A DNA stretch of 64,000 nucleotides, taken from Streptomyces sp. NBC_00224 (lineage in GTDB: Bacteria; Actinomycetota; Actinomycetes; Streptomycetales; Streptomycetaceae). Made by a program: the position numbers and the translations under genes. The DNA is taken from NCBI RefSeq assembly GCF_041435195.1, contig NZ_CP108106.1:6549501-6613500 (forward strand). The letters are read 5' to 3'. Each line of letters begins with the position of its first letter. Positions within the stretch are counted from its first letter, which is position 1. The notes below the pieces were generated by a model, which ran no database searches, was not told the DNA's origin, and worked only from the letters and a program-made list of their open reading frames with translations. This document shows, piece by piece, positions 50,537 through 59,478 of the stretch.

Positions 50537-51193
50537 ATGACACGCAGGACCGAATGGGCCGAGCCGGACGGGACGGGTCCCGACCGGGCCCGGTCCGGGC
50601 GGCCGGGCCCGAAGCGGGCCGGCTCCCGACGGGCCGGCCCGGAGGGATTCGGCGACGGTGCCGACTCGTCGAGGGCCGAGAAGGAACCGGCGCCGCAGGA
50701 CCCGGCTGAGCGGGCGCGGGCGATCTGCCTGCGCCTGCTCACCGGGACCCCCCGGACCCGCAAGCAACTGGCCGACGCCCTCAAGAAGCGGGAGATCCCC
50801 GACGAGGTCGCCGATGAAGTCCTCTCGCGCTTCGAAGAGGTCGGGCTGATCAACGACGCGGCGTTCGCGGGGGCCTGGGTCGAATCCCGCCACCACGGGC
50901 GCGGCCTGGCCCGCCGGGCACTCGCCCGCGAGCTCCGCACCAAGGGCGTGGACTCGGCGGTCGTCGACGAGGCCGTCGGGCAGCTCGACCCCGGCCAGGA
51001 GGAGGAGACCGCGCGGGAACTGGTGGCCCGCAAGCTCCGCTCCACCCGGGGCCTGGACCGCGACCGCCGCATCCGCCGCCTCGCCGGCATGCTGGCCCGC
51101 AAGGGCTACCCGGAAGGCATGGCCCTCAGAGTCGTCCGCCAGGCCCTGGAAGCCGAGGGCGAAACCGCGGACGACCTGTACGAGACGTACTGA
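50537..51193 (+). CDS. recX: RecA regulator RecX
   Basis: Binds and restrains RecA filaments. 218 residues: an Arg/Gly/Pro-rich N-terminal extension (about 1-58) and three three-helix RecX repeats (RARAICLRLLTGTPRTRKQL, SRFEEVGLINDAAFAGAWVE, GLARRALARELRTKGVDSAV). Spaced three bases from recA, so co-transcribed. A terminator follows at 51300. Confidence 0.93.
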   Translation: MTRRTEWAEPDGTGPDRARSGRPGPKRAGSRRAGPEGFGDGADSSRAEKEPAPQDPAERARAICLRLLTGTPRTRKQLADALKKREIPDEVADEVLSRFEEVGLINDAAFAGAWVESRHHGRGLARRALARELRTKGVDSAVVDEAVGQLDPGQEEETARELVARKLRSTRGLDRDRRIRRLAGMLARKGYPEGMALRVVRQALEAEGETADDLYETY

Positions 51194-51299
51194 GGTTCTT
51201 CCCAGGGCTGGCGCACCCCCAGAGCCGACTTCCGCCGGCCCGAGGTCAAGGCCCGCAGCTCCACCCCGGAGCCCGGGCAACTCGCCGCCGCAGCCGCAC

Positions 51300-51327
51300 A
51301 CGCCCCCGGTCACCCGGCCGGGGGCGT
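51300..51327 (+). terminator. Terminator after recX
   Basis: 10-bp stem ACGCCCCCGG / CCGGGGGCGT around an eight-base loop, then TTGT. It lies 107 bp after the recX stop. Confidence 0.75.
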
Positions 51328-51450
51328 TGTCGTGCGCGGCTCCCACGCCTCTTCGTCCAACCACCACCGACCCTTCTGAGCTGCGGAAACCGTGCTTCCC
51401 CCGCACGGGGCGGGGGATATCCCCACCCCGAGGACGCCGGGGCACTCCAG

Positions 51451-51468
51451 TGCACAGGTATCTGTGCA
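51451..51468 (+). promoter_or_regulatory. Palindromic operator candidate before the ArsR-like gene
   Basis: TGCACAG-gtat-CTGTGCA, a perfect 7+4+7 inverted repeat, 18 bp before the start codon. TGCACAGG also recurs 14 bp on as a direct repeat (51465-51472). Its place fits self-repression by the HTH protein encoded next. Confidence 0.6.
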
Positions 51469-51485
51469 CAGGCGAATGTGTACGC

Positions 51486-52094
51486 ATGGCACAGCAACCC
51501 GGCGGTACCGAGATCGCGGATCTCGCCGCGCTCAAGGCGCTGGCGCAGCCGCGGCGGCAGCAGATCCTTCAGCACCTCGCCCTCCACGGCCCGGCCACCT
51601 CCGCGATCCTGGCGCGTGGCCTCGGCCTGAACACCGGCGCCACCAGTTACCACCTGCGCGAACTCGCCCGGTACGGCTTCGTCGAGGAGACCGAGGGCAA
51701 CAGCCCGCGCCGGCAACGCTGGTGGCGGGCCGTCCCCGGCGACCGGCGCTTTCCGCCCCGCAGCCGTCAGACCACGGAGATGCGGCTCGTCATGGACGAG
51801 CTGAACCACCACGCCTACGCGGCCGACGTCGAGCTCTTCGAACGGCTTCAGCGCGAGAGTTCCACCGACGACTTCGCCTACTCACGCAGTGAGATCCGGC
51901 TCACGGACGCCGAACTCCGCGAGTTCTTCGAGGAGTACATCGCTCTCCTCAACCGCTACAAGCGCGCGAAGGGGGAGACGCCGGCGGGGGCACGGGTCGT
52001 GCACACCCGGCTGATGGCCTTCCCCGCCCCCTTTCCCCTCCCCACCCCCACCCCCTCCGCCCCCGAAACTCACGCCCCCGAGGAATCCTCATGA
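51486..52094 (+). CDS. ArsR/HTH_20-type winged-helix regulator
   Basis: 202 residues. Winged helix about 8-85 (LKALAQPRRQQILQHLALHG, TGATSYHLRELARYGFVEE), then a helical domain and a Pro-rich tail (PLPTPTPSAPETHAPEESS). No metal-binding cysteine pair, so it is not a classic metal sensor. ATG 51486. The stop overlaps the permease start (ATGA), which ties the two genes together. Confidence 0.85.
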   Translation: MAQQPGGTEIADLAALKALAQPRRQQILQHLALHGPATSAILARGLGLNTGATSYHLRELARYGFVEETEGNSPRRQRWWRAVPGDRRFPPRSRQTTEMRLVMDELNHHAYAADVELFERLQRESSTDDFAYSRSEIRLTDAELREFFEEYIALLNRYKRAKGETPAGARVVHTRLMAFPAPFPLPTPTPSAPETHAPEESS

Positions 52095-54682
52095 TGTTGC
52101 GCTATGCCTTGCAGACCATCCGGGACCGCAAGGGCGGGTTCCTCGGTGCGTTTACCGCCCTGATGTGCGCGGCCGCGCTGATCACCGCATGCGGGACGCT
52201 CCTGGAGACCGGGTTGCGCGGAAAGATAGCTACCGAACGCTATGCCGCCGCGCCTCTGATCGTCTCCGCCGACCAGAACGTCCACCAGACCACGGTCAAG
52301 GAGAAGAAGGGCAAGACCAAGGTCAAGCACAAGGCCAAACCCGTCGCTGAAAGAGCCTGGCTGCCCGACCGACTGCTCCCGGCCGTACGTGCCGTGCCCG
52401 GCGTCAAGTCCGCCGTCCCTGAACTCACCTTTCTCGCCCAGCCGTTGGTGACGGGTGGGACGGTCCAGGCGACGTACGGGCACAGCTGGGAGTCCGCTCC
52501 GCTCACTCCTTTCTCGCTGGTTCAGGGACGCGCCCCGAGAGCGGCCACCGATGTGGTCATCGACCAGGGGCTCGCCTCGCGCGCCCACCTCACCCCCGGC
52601 GACAGGCTGACGGTGCAGTCGACCCAGTCCCCGCAGACGTACACCGTCACCGGGGTAGCCGCTCCCTCCTCCGGTCAGCTCAAGCGTCAGACCTCTCTCT
52701 TCTTCGCCGCCGCCGAAGCCACGCGCCTCGCCGCCCGGCCCGGGCAGCTCTCCGCCATCGGAGTCGTCCCCGAACCCGGCGTGGACGTCGGGCAGTTGAA
52801 GGCGGACATCGGCAAGGCGCTCGCCGTCGCGACGGGTGGCGGTCGGGGTGCGGCCGCCGGGGACACTCCTCGCGGCGCTGCCCGGATCTCCACCGGGGAC
52901 GCCCGGGGCGCCGTCGAGTTCCTGGATGCGGCCGGGGCCCGTACCAAGCTGGTTTCCATGGGCGGTGCCATCGGCGGCACCTCGCTGCTCGTCGCAGTCC
53001 TGGTCGTCGTCGGCACCTTCGCCCTCTCCATCCAGCAGCGACACCGTGAACTCGCCCTGCTGCGCGCCATCGCCGCCACTCCCCAGCAGGTGCGCAGGCT
53101 GATCGGCCGCGAGGCGCTGCTCGTGGGCGCGGTCGCCGGGGTGCTCGGATCCCTCGCCGGACTGCCGCTGGGGGCCTGGCTGCTCGGCCGGTTCGTCGCG
53201 ATGGGCGCCGTCCCGGTCACCCTGGAGCGAGCCGTCAGCGTCTTCCCGATGTTTGCCGCGGTCGCCGCGACCCTGCTCGGCGCCTGGGGCGCCGCCCGTA
53301 TCTCGGCCCGCCGGATCTCCCGGATCCGTCCCGCCGAAGCCATGGCCGAGTCCGCCGTGGAGCGCGCTCGCCCCGCCTGGGGCCGGGTCATCGCCGGTCT
53401 GATCCTGCTCGCGGGCGGGGTCGTCCTCGTCGTCGTACTGAGCGGACTGCGCACCGAGCCCGCCTCAACTCCGGTCACGTTCCTCGCTGTTGTGGTCCTG
53501 GCATCCTCCGTCTCGCTGCTCGGTCCGCTGCTGGTCAAGGGTGCGGCCGCACTGCTCGCCGGGCCGCTGCGGCTCGCCGGTTCCGGCGGCCGGCTCGCCA
53601 CCGCCAATCTGCGGGGGAACGCCGCTCGGATGGCCGCCGCCGTCACTCCGCTCGCCCTGCTCATCGGTATGACCTGCACGGTCCTGTTCGTCCAGCCGAC
53701 GCTCGGTGACGCGGCCCGAGCCCAGGTCCGTGACGGCCTTCGCGCCGACTGGGTGCTCGTCGCACAGGGCCCGGGTGTCCCGGCCCGCGCCGCCGAGAAG
53801 ATCCGTACGACCCACGGGGTCGCGGCCACCACCGAGATCGTCCGGACCACCGTCCGGGTCGGCCTCGACAAGTACGCCGCCCAGGGCGCCACTCCGGACG
53901 GTCTTGCGCGCACCTGGGACCCGGATGTGACCCGCGGCAGCCTCGCCCCGCTCACCCGTGACAAGAACGCCGTCGCCGTCAGCCAACTCGCCGCCGACCA
54001 GCTGGGGCTGCGCCCCGGCGGCACGCTCAAGCTCACTCTCGGCGACGGAACGCCCGCCACCCTGACCGTCGCCGCCGTATATGCCCGCGGGCTCGGCTTC
54101 GGTGACATCACCCTCCCGCACGACCTGCTCGCCCACCACATGGACAACCCCCTCGCCTCCACCGTCCTGGTCTCCGCCGCCAACACGGTTACGCAGAGTG
54201 AACTCGCGGCCGCGGTGAAGGAGTTCCCCGGCCTGTCTGTTGTCACCCGTTCGAGTGTCGACAAGCTCCAGGCCGATCAGCAGCGGGCGGGCGCCGAGGT
54301 CAACTACCTGGCCATGGGGCTGGTGCTCGCCTTCACCGCCATCGCCGTCGTCAACACGCTCGCCATGTCGGTGTCCGAGCGGTTCCGGGAGTTCGCGATG
54401 CTCCGGCTCGCGGGTGCCACGCGCCGCCAGGTGCTGCGGATGCTCCGTCTCGAAGCCGTCGCGGTGCTGTTGATCGCCGCGGTGCTCGGCTCGGCGATCT
54501 CGCTGGCCGTGCTCACCGCCTTCAGCGTGGGCATGACGGGCAGCGCCGCCCCGGCCGTCCTTCCGCTGGTGTACGTGACCGTCGTCGGGGTCGCCGGGCT
54601 GCTGGCCCTCGTCGCGACGGCCCTGCCCGGGCGGATGGCGCTCGCCGTACGCCCGGTGGAGGTGGCCACCAGCAAGCAGTAG
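52091..54682 (+). CDS. FtsX/MacB-type ABC permease without adjacent ATPase
   Basis: 863 residues, a fused two-repeat permease: membrane segment (about 17-40), extracytoplasmic MacB-like domain with a Lys-rich insert (KEKKGKTKVKHKAK, about 72-85), FtsX block 1 (about 295-410), two further segments (about 430-485), a second external domain, and FtsX block 2 (about 735-855). Such permeases export lipoproteins or peptides and usually have an ATPase gene next to them. None is present here: a regulator lies upstream and a hairpin and convergent genes lie downstream. The ATPase may be elsewhere or lost. Confidence 0.88.
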   Translation: MMLRYALQTIRDRKGGFLGAFTALMCAAALITACGTLLETGLRGKIATERYAAAPLIVSADQNVHQTTVKEKKGKTKVKHKAKPVAERAWLPDRLLPAVRAVPGVKSAVPELTFLAQPLVTGGTVQATYGHSWESAPLTPFSLVQGRAPRAATDVVIDQGLASRAHLTPGDRLTVQSTQSPQTYTVTGVAAPSSGQLKRQTSLFFAAAEATRLAARPGQLSAIGVVPEPGVDVGQLKADIGKALAVATGGGRGAAAGDTPRGAARISTGDARGAVEFLDAAGARTKLVSMGGAIGGTSLLVAVLVVVGTFALSIQQRHRELALLRAIAATPQQVRRLIGREALLVGAVAGVLGSLAGLPLGAWLLGRFVAMGAVPVTLERAVSVFPMFAAVAATLLGAWGAARISARRISRIRPAEAMAESAVERARPAWGRVIAGLILLAGGVVLVVVLSGLRTEPASTPVTFLAVVVLASSVSLLGPLLVKGAAALLAGPLRLAGSGGRLATANLRGNAARMAAAVTPLALLIGMTCTVLFVQPTLGDAARAQVRDGLRADWVLVAQGPGVPARAAEKIRTTHGVAATTEIVRTTVRVGLDKYAAQGATPDGLARTWDPDVTRGSLAPLTRDKNAVAVSQLAADQLGLRPGGTLKLTLGDGTPATLTVAAVYARGLGFGDITLPHDLLAHHMDNPLASTVLVSAANTVTQSELAAAVKEFPGLSVVTRSSVDKLQADQQRAGAEVNYLAMGLVLAFTAIAVVNTLAMSVSERFREFAMLRLAGATRRQVLRMLRLEAVAVLLIAAVLGSAISLAVLTAFSVGMTGSAAPAVLPLVYVTVVGVAGLLALVATALPGRMALAVRPVEVATSKQ

Positions 54683-54740
54683 CCCCCCTCGGCCGCCGCC
54701 CCCCGGGCTCGGCTCTCTCCTCCACCGGTCCGGGCCCGGG

Positions 54741-54776
54741 CTGGCGGTCAGCGGATGCACACCAGCTGACCGCCAG
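54741..54776. terminator. Hairpin after the permease gene
   Basis: Perfect 12-bp stem CTGGCGGTCAGC (54741-54752) / GCTGACCGCCAG (54765-54776). It lies between convergent genes. Confidence 0.7.
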
Positions 54777-54784
54777 CCCTGGCG

Positions 54785-54829
54785 CTTGCAGGCACACGGG
54801 CAAGCCCTGCCACCCCTTGTGCCTGCAAG
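54785..54829. terminator. Second hairpin between convergent genes
   Basis: Perfect 12-bp stem CTTGCAGGCACA (54785-54796) / TGTGCCTGCAAG (54818-54829) with a 21-base loop. Together with the hairpin at 54741 it forms a double transcription stop before the rhodanese 3' end. Confidence 0.6.
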
Positions 54830-54868
54830 TGCGGCCGGCCCGCTAGGCCCGCGAAGCCCGCTCGCGCG

Positions 54869-55270
54869 TCACCCGGCAGGAGCCGTCACCGGCAGTCCGT
54901 CCGCGCGCCACGCCTGGAATCCGCCGACGAGGTCCGTCGCCCGGTGCAGCCCCAACTGGCGCAGGGACGCGGCCGCCAGGGACGACGCGTAGCCCTCGTT
55001 GCAGATCACCACGACCCGCAGATCGTGGCCGGTGGCCTCCGGGGCGCGGTGGCTGCCCTGCGGGTCGAGCCGCCACTCCAGCTCGTTGCGCTCGACGACG
55101 AGTGCTCCGGGGATCAGGCCGTCGCGCTCCCGCAGCGCCGCGTACCGGATGTCGACCAGGAGCGCCTCGCCCGCCCGCGCGGCGTCGTGCGCCTCCCGCG
55201 CCTCGACCCGGTCCAGGTCCTCGCGGACCCGGTCCAGCAACTCGTCGATTCCCACCGGGCGTTCGCTCAC
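54869..55270 (-). CDS. Single-domain rhodanese-like sulfurtransferase
   Basis: 133 residues. The catalytic cysteine C90 is in the loop VVICNEGYASS, and the CDC25-like end (DLVGGFQAWRADGLPV) is normal. GTG 55270 overlaps the stop of the cupin gene (GTGA), so they are co-translated. Together they suggest cysteine or sulfide disposal: oxidation of cysteine by the dioxygenase and sulfur transfer by the rhodanese. Confidence 0.9.
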   Translation of the reverse strand: MSERPVGIDELLDRVREDLDRVEAREAHDAARAGEALLVDIRYAALRERDGLIPGALVVERNELEWRLDPQGSHRAPEATGHDLRVVVICNEGYASSLAAASLRQLGLHRATDLVGGFQAWRADGLPVTAPAG

Positions 55271-55830
55271 TGCCAGTCCTCCGGGCGTTCGACGTGCTCC
55301 AGCCGCAGCACCGCGCCCGTACGGCTGTAGCGCCGGATCAGGGGCAGTGGCGGGTAGTACGCGTGGACCGAGATCGTGTGCGCGGTCGTCGACTCGTTGC
55401 GCACCTCGTGCACGTGGTGCGGCCCGAAAGCCCGCCCCTTTCCGGCCTCCACACTCCGTGAACGGTCGAGGTCCTCGGCGAGTTCCAGCGTCTTCCACCC
55501 CTCGGACGGCAGCCTCGCTGCCAGGGAGTCCTCCTTGAGCGTCCCGGCCGCCGTCGCGAACGCGCCGTGGGAGCCACCGTGGTCGTGCCAGCCGGTGCCG
55601 GTGCCCGGTGGCCAGCCGATCAGCCAGGCCTCGCTGCCGCCGGGGCCGTCCAGCCGGATCCAGGTCCTGCCCTGCGGGTCGAGCGGCAGGGAGGCGACGA
55701 GCGAGGCGTCGGCGGCGGTGCGGCGGGCGAAGTCGAGCAGGTCCGCCTGGCTCGGCGCGGAGGGGGAAGCGGGCCCGGGCAGGGAGACACGGGTGGAATC
55801 GGGCGTAGGGGGATGCGCGGAAGGTGACAC
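55267..55830 (-). CDS. Cysteine dioxygenase-type cupin
   Basis: 187 residues. Iron-binding cupin motifs WH82-D-H84-GGSHGAF and GPHH139-VH141EV match the cysteine dioxygenase family, which oxidises cysteine to cysteine sulfinate. GTG 55830 (VSPSAHPPTPD) after AGGA; the frame is open further upstream but that part is read as leader. The coupled rhodanese and the cysteine-rich leader peptide support cysteine as the substrate. Confidence 0.85.
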   Translation of the reverse strand: MSPSAHPPTPDSTRVSLPGPASPSAPSQADLLDFARRTAADASLVASLPLDPQGRTWIRLDGPGGSEAWLIGWPPGTGTGWHDHGGSHGAFATAAGTLKEDSLAARLPSEGWKTLELAEDLDRSRSVEAGKGRAFGPHHVHEVRNESTTAHTISVHAYYPPLPLIRRYSRTGAVLRLEHVERPEDWQ

Positions 55831-55862
55831 GTGGGACCGTCCTGGGGAAGTTCGCGTGTGCG

Positions 55863-55893
55863 CGCGTACGCCGGACGGCGGCCCGGCGGCGCG
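55863..55893 (-). promoter_or_regulatory. Possible attenuator hairpin between leader peptide and cupin gene
   Basis: On the minus strand CGCCGG pairs with CCGGCG, extended by outer CGCG pairs, in a strongly GC stretch 17 bases after the leader stop. No U tract, so whether it terminates or masks translation is not clear. Confidence 0.4.
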
Positions 55894-55909
55894 AGGGGAG
55901 AGAGGCGAA

Positions 55910-55957
55910 TCAGCAGGACGGGCGACACACGCAGCCCGCATAGCGGACGAGGTCCAT
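55910..55957 (-). CDS. Cysteine-rich leader peptide MDLVRYAGCVCRPSC
   Basis: 15-codon ORF from ATG 55957 with GGAGGG five bases upstream, ending in TGA. Three of its last seven residues are cysteine, including the last. An in-frame GTG at 55996 would give a 28-residue form (VTDTDVRLWRRVHMDL...). It lies 79 bp before the cysteine dioxygenase start. Such Cys-rich leaders let ribosome stalling report cysteine supply in actinobacteria. Similar Streptomyces peptides are annotated as putative leader peptides, to my memory. Confidence 0.75.
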   Translation of the reverse strand: MDLVRYAGCVCRPSC

Positions 55958-56028
55958 ATGGACCCTCCGCCACAGGCGCACATCGGTGTCGGTCACGTTC
56001 CGGAGTACACCATGTGCGCCTGTGTCGG

Positions 56029-57633
56029 TCAATTGATGTCCGCGGTGCGGTCCTCCACGCGCGCGTGGACGACGGCCCCGCCGCGCGCCGTGTCGGCGGC
56101 CGTGTACAGCTCGCCCGGCCACACCCCGCCGAACGCGGTGACCAGGTGCCCGTCGGGGCGTACGAGCAGCACGGTGTGGGCCGCGGCTCCCGGGTACTCC
56201 TCGGCCACCAGCAGCTCGGCGTCGGCGGGCAGGGCGTTCACCGCGGCCGTCAGGCGTGGCATCACCCCGGCGGTCAGCCAGTGCCGCCGGTCCCAGACGC
56301 CCGTGCCCGGTGCGATCAGGACCACCAGGAGCCGTCCCCGGCCCAGCCGGTCCCGCAGTGCCACCGGGGATCCGTCCGGAGCTGTCACGGGGACGTCCTC
56401 GACCGGTGCGCCCGCCTCCGTGCCGACCGGCGCGTGCGCCTCGGCGGGTGGGGGTGCGAGGGGGGAGTGCGGGTAGGCGGGCGGCGCGCCGAGCGGGCCG
56501 TGCCCCAGGTGGCCGTCGGCGAGCAGCGCGTCGTGGCCGCGTGCCGCGCCCGGGATGTACGAGCGCAGCCCTCCACCGCCGCGCAGCACCGGCATCGCCT
56601 GGTCGGCGGCGCGCAGCCGGGCGGCGACACTCGCGCGCCGCTCCGTCTGATAGCTGTCGAGCAGCACCTCGGAGGCGCCGTGGTGCCAGGCCTGCGCCAG
56701 CTTCCAGGCCAGGTTCGAGGCGTCCCGCAGCCCCTCGTCAAGGCCCTGGATGCCCACCGCGCCCAGCAGATGGGCGGCGTCCCCGGCGAGGAAGGCGCGG
56801 CGCACCCGCCAGCGTCGGGCGAGACGGTGGTGGAGCGTGTAGACGCCGGTGTCCAGGAGTTCGTACGAGGGAGTCGTGCCGCACCACCCGGCCAGCGTGT
56901 CGCGCAGCCGGCCCGTCAGCGCGTCCGGGGTGACGAGTTCGGCGCGGGGCGGCAGCAGCCAGTCGATGCGCCAGGTCCCGTCGAGCAGCGGACGGGCCGT
57001 CACCTCCTCGCCGCCGGTGCGCCATGGCGGCAGCCGGTGCAGCAACGCCTCGCCGGGCCAGGGCAGTTCGGTGCGCAGGGCGACGACGGCCTGGCGCTCC
57101 ACCGCCGTACGCCCGGCGAAGCGGACGTCGAGGAGTTTGCGCACGGTGGAGCGCGCGCCGTCGCAGCCCACCAGGTAGCTGCCTCGCCACCAGGTGGCGC
57201 CCGGGCCGGTGGTGTGGGCGGAGACGCCGTTGTCGTCCTGCTCCAGGGCGTCCAGACGGCTCTGGGGTGCCAGCTTGACGAGCCGGGAGGCGGCCGCCGC
57301 TTCCCGCAGGCCGAGGGTGAGGGCGTGCTGGGGCAGGTGGACCGGCGAGGGGCCGCCGTCGAGACCGTCTCCGAAGGAGACTTGACGTTGCAGGGTGCCG
57401 CGCCGCATGCCCCGCCAGCCCACCCAGCGGGCGCCCTCGTCGCGTACCGCGGAGCAGCCCAGCCGTTCCGCGAAGGCGGCCGTGTCGGGCCGCAGGACGG
57501 CCGTACGGACCTGGCGGGGCTCCTCACCGCCGGATCCCTCGTCCAGGACGACGGAGGGCACCTTCTGGGCGGCGAGGGAGAGGGCGAGCGCGAGTCCGAC
57601 CGGACCGGCGCCGACGACGATCACCGGGTCCAC
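56029..57633 (-). CDS. FAD-dependent aromatic-type monooxygenase
   Basis: 534 residues of the PheA/TfdB/UbiH-like group A flavoprotein family. N-terminal FAD motif VVGAGPVGLAL (about 6-16), the DG motif GCDGARSTVR, and the GD motif FLAGDAAHLLGAVGIQGLDE. A C-terminal thioredoxin-like domain (about 400-534) is typical of phenol-hydroxylase relatives. GTG 57633 follows GGGAG. Substrate unknown. Its stop lies only 32 bp before the longer leader ORF, so the downstream sulfur operon may share its transcript or have a promoter inside this gene. Confidence 0.88.
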   Translation of the reverse strand: MDPVIVVGAGPVGLALALSLAAQKVPSVVLDEGSGGEEPRQVRTAVLRPDTAAFAERLGCSAVRDEGARWVGWRGMRRGTLQRQVSFGDGLDGGPSPVHLPQHALTLGLREAAAASRLVKLAPQSRLDALEQDDNGVSAHTTGPGATWWRGSYLVGCDGARSTVRKLLDVRFAGRTAVERQAVVALRTELPWPGEALLHRLPPWRTGGEEVTARPLLDGTWRIDWLLPPRAELVTPDALTGRLRDTLAGWCGTTPSYELLDTGVYTLHHRLARRWRVRRAFLAGDAAHLLGAVGIQGLDEGLRDASNLAWKLAQAWHHGASEVLLDSYQTERRASVAARLRAADQAMPVLRGGGGLRSYIPGAARGHDALLADGHLGHGPLGAPPAYPHSPLAPPPAEAHAPVGTEAGAPVEDVPVTAPDGSPVALRDRLGRGRLLVVLIAPGTGVWDRRHWLTAGVMPRLTAAVNALPADAELLVAEEYPGAAAHTVLLVRPDGHLVTAFGGVWPGELYTAADTARGGAVVHARVEDRTADIN

Positions 57634-57776
57634 GGCGTGGCTCCCTGGGCCCGGCGGGACGGCTGGCAGGTGGCGCTGAGGACCCGGTGCACGATCACAG
57701 AACGTATGCAACCCACTGCGGGTGCTTGCGTCAAGTGACGGAGGCAGTGACGCGAGCGCCACTGCCTCATACACCG

Positions 57777-58691
57777 TCAGTTTGTCGTACCGCCGGGCCC
57801 GTCGGGCACTTCGGCACCGGCTCCCACGACCGTACCGACGGGGTCGGCGCCGGTCACTGGGGCCGCTGCCGCAGCCATGGTGATGCCGGTCTTCGCGCGC
57901 CTGCCGCGCCGCTCGATCCAGGTGGCGAGCCCGGAGAGCGCCATGCACATCGCCACGTAGATGGTGCCGATGACGACGATCGTCGACACGTACGGGTACT
58001 GGCCGTTGACCTGGGTGTTGCTTGCGATCAGGCGGGCTGTCTGGAGCAGTTCGGGGTAGAGGATGATGAAGCCGAGCGAGGTGTCCTTGAGGGTCACCAC
58101 CAGCTGGCTGATGATCGTCGGCAGCATCGCCCGGACCGCCTGCGGCATCAGCACGCTGGTCATGACCTGGGTCTTGCTCATGCCGAGCGCGTACGCCGCC
58201 TCGCGCTGGCCCTTGGGCACGGAGTTGACGCCCGCGCGCAGCACCTCGGCCTGGACACAGCCGTTGTAGATCGACAGGCCGAGCGCCAGCGCCCACATCG
58301 AGTAGTCGGTCAGGAATCCGACCCAGACGGCGTAGATGGTGATCAGCAGCGGGATCGACCGGAACAGCTCGATGAAGCCCGTCGCGGCCCAGCGGACCGG
58401 CTTGTGGTCGGAGAGCCGGGCGACCGCCAGGAGCACACCGAGGACCAGCGAGCCGACCGCCGCCAGGCCGAAGGCCTTCAGGGTGGCGACGACACCGTCG
58501 GCGATGTTCTCCCGGATGCCCGAGTAGTTGAAGATGTCCCACATCTCGGGGGCGAGATGCCCCTTGTCCGACAGCCGCACGATGCTCAGGGCGAGCAGCG
58601 CGAGGATGGCGAGCGAGCCGAGGACGGCGTAGATCCGGTTGCGTACGACGGCCTTGGGGCCCGGGGCGTCGTAGAGAACGCTGGCGCTCAT
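57777..58691 (-). CDS. gluD: Glutamate ABC transporter permease GluD
   Basis: 304 residues with an HisM-type permease core: five or six membrane segments and the EAA loop EAAYALGMSKTQVMTSVLMPQ split around residue 175. The C-terminus (TGADPVGTVVGAGAEVPDG) is an extra flexible tail. ATG 58691 overlaps the gluC stop (ATGA). Final gene of the gluABCD operon. Confidence 0.92.
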   Translation of the reverse strand: MSASVLYDAPGPKAVVRNRIYAVLGSLAILALLALSIVRLSDKGHLAPEMWDIFNYSGIRENIADGVVATLKAFGLAAVGSLVLGVLLAVARLSDHKPVRWAATGFIELFRSIPLLITIYAVWVGFLTDYSMWALALGLSIYNGCVQAEVLRAGVNSVPKGQREAAYALGMSKTQVMTSVLMPQAVRAMLPTIISQLVVTLKDTSLGFIILYPELLQTARLIASNTQVNGQYPYVSTIVVIGTIYVAMCMALSGLATWIERRGRRAKTGITMAAAAAPVTGADPVGTVVGAGAEVPDGPGGTTN

Positions 58692-59335
58692 CGGGCGACC
58701 TCCATGCGGCTCTCCAGCAGGCGGAAGGCGCCGCTGATGGCGAAGGTGACGACCAGGTAGCCCAGGGCGACCCAGACGAAGACGGGGACGATGTCGTAGC
58801 CCTGGTCGCTCATCAGCTTCTGCCAGCCGAAGAGTTCGGTGACGCTGAAGGCGCCGGCGATCGCCGAGTTCTTGGTGAGCGCGATGAAGATCGAGCTCAG
58901 CGGCGGGATGACGGTCCGGGTGGCCTGCGGCAGGACGATCAGGCGCAGGGTCTGCGCGAACGTCATGCCGATCGAGCGGGCGGCCTCGGCCTGGCCCAGC
59001 GGCACGGTGTTGATGCCGGACCTGACGGTCTCGCACACGAAGGAGGCGGTGTAGAAGCCGAGGGCGAGCGAGCCGAGCAGGAAGGGGCTCATCCCGGGGA
59101 AGAAGATCTCCGGGACGACGAAGAAGAAGACGAGGAACAGCAGGGTCAGCGGGGTGTTGCGCAGCAGCGTCACCCAGGCGGTGCCGAAGAAGCGCAGCGG
59201 CGGCACCGGCGAGACGCGGAATCCGGCCAGCAGCAGCCCGAGGACCAGGGCGATGACCGAACTGACGGCGGTGATCTCCACGGTTCCTATGAAGCCGTCA
59301 CGGAATTCCGAGAAGTTGTCGAGCAGTACGTTCAT
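58688..59335 (-). CDS. gluC: Glutamate ABC transporter permease GluC
   Basis: 215 residues, HisQ/HisM family with five membrane segments and the EAA loop (EAARSIGMTFAQTLRLIVLP). ATG 59335 follows GGAGACCTC. Forms the channel with GluD. Confidence 0.92.
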   Translation of the reverse strand: MNVLLDNFSEFRDGFIGTVEITAVSSVIALVLGLLLAGFRVSPVPPLRFFGTAWVTLLRNTPLTLLFLVFFFVVPEIFFPGMSPFLLGSLALGFYTASFVCETVRSGINTVPLGQAEAARSIGMTFAQTLRLIVLPQATRTVIPPLSSIFIALTKNSAIAGAFSVTELFGWQKLMSDQGYDIVPVFVWVALGYLVVTFAISGAFRLLESRMEVAR

Positions 59336-59379
59336 GAGGTCTCCGCGTCGGCGGGCGGCTGGGCGGGCAGGGCCGGGAG

Positions 59380-59405
59380 CGCCCTCCACGCGCGCGTGGA
59401 GGGCG
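59380..59405 (-). terminator. gluB-gluC intergenic hairpin
   Basis: 11-bp perfect stem CGCCCTCCACG / CGTGGAGGGCG with a four-base loop. Between a binding-protein gene and its permeases such stems commonly stabilise the upstream mRNA or stop part of transcription. Confidence 0.65.
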
Positions 59406-59478
59406 GCTCAGTCGGCCGGATCGGTGGCGGCGCGGTCAACCGTGCCGTCTCGGTGACACCCGTAGGGGTGCGACCGGA

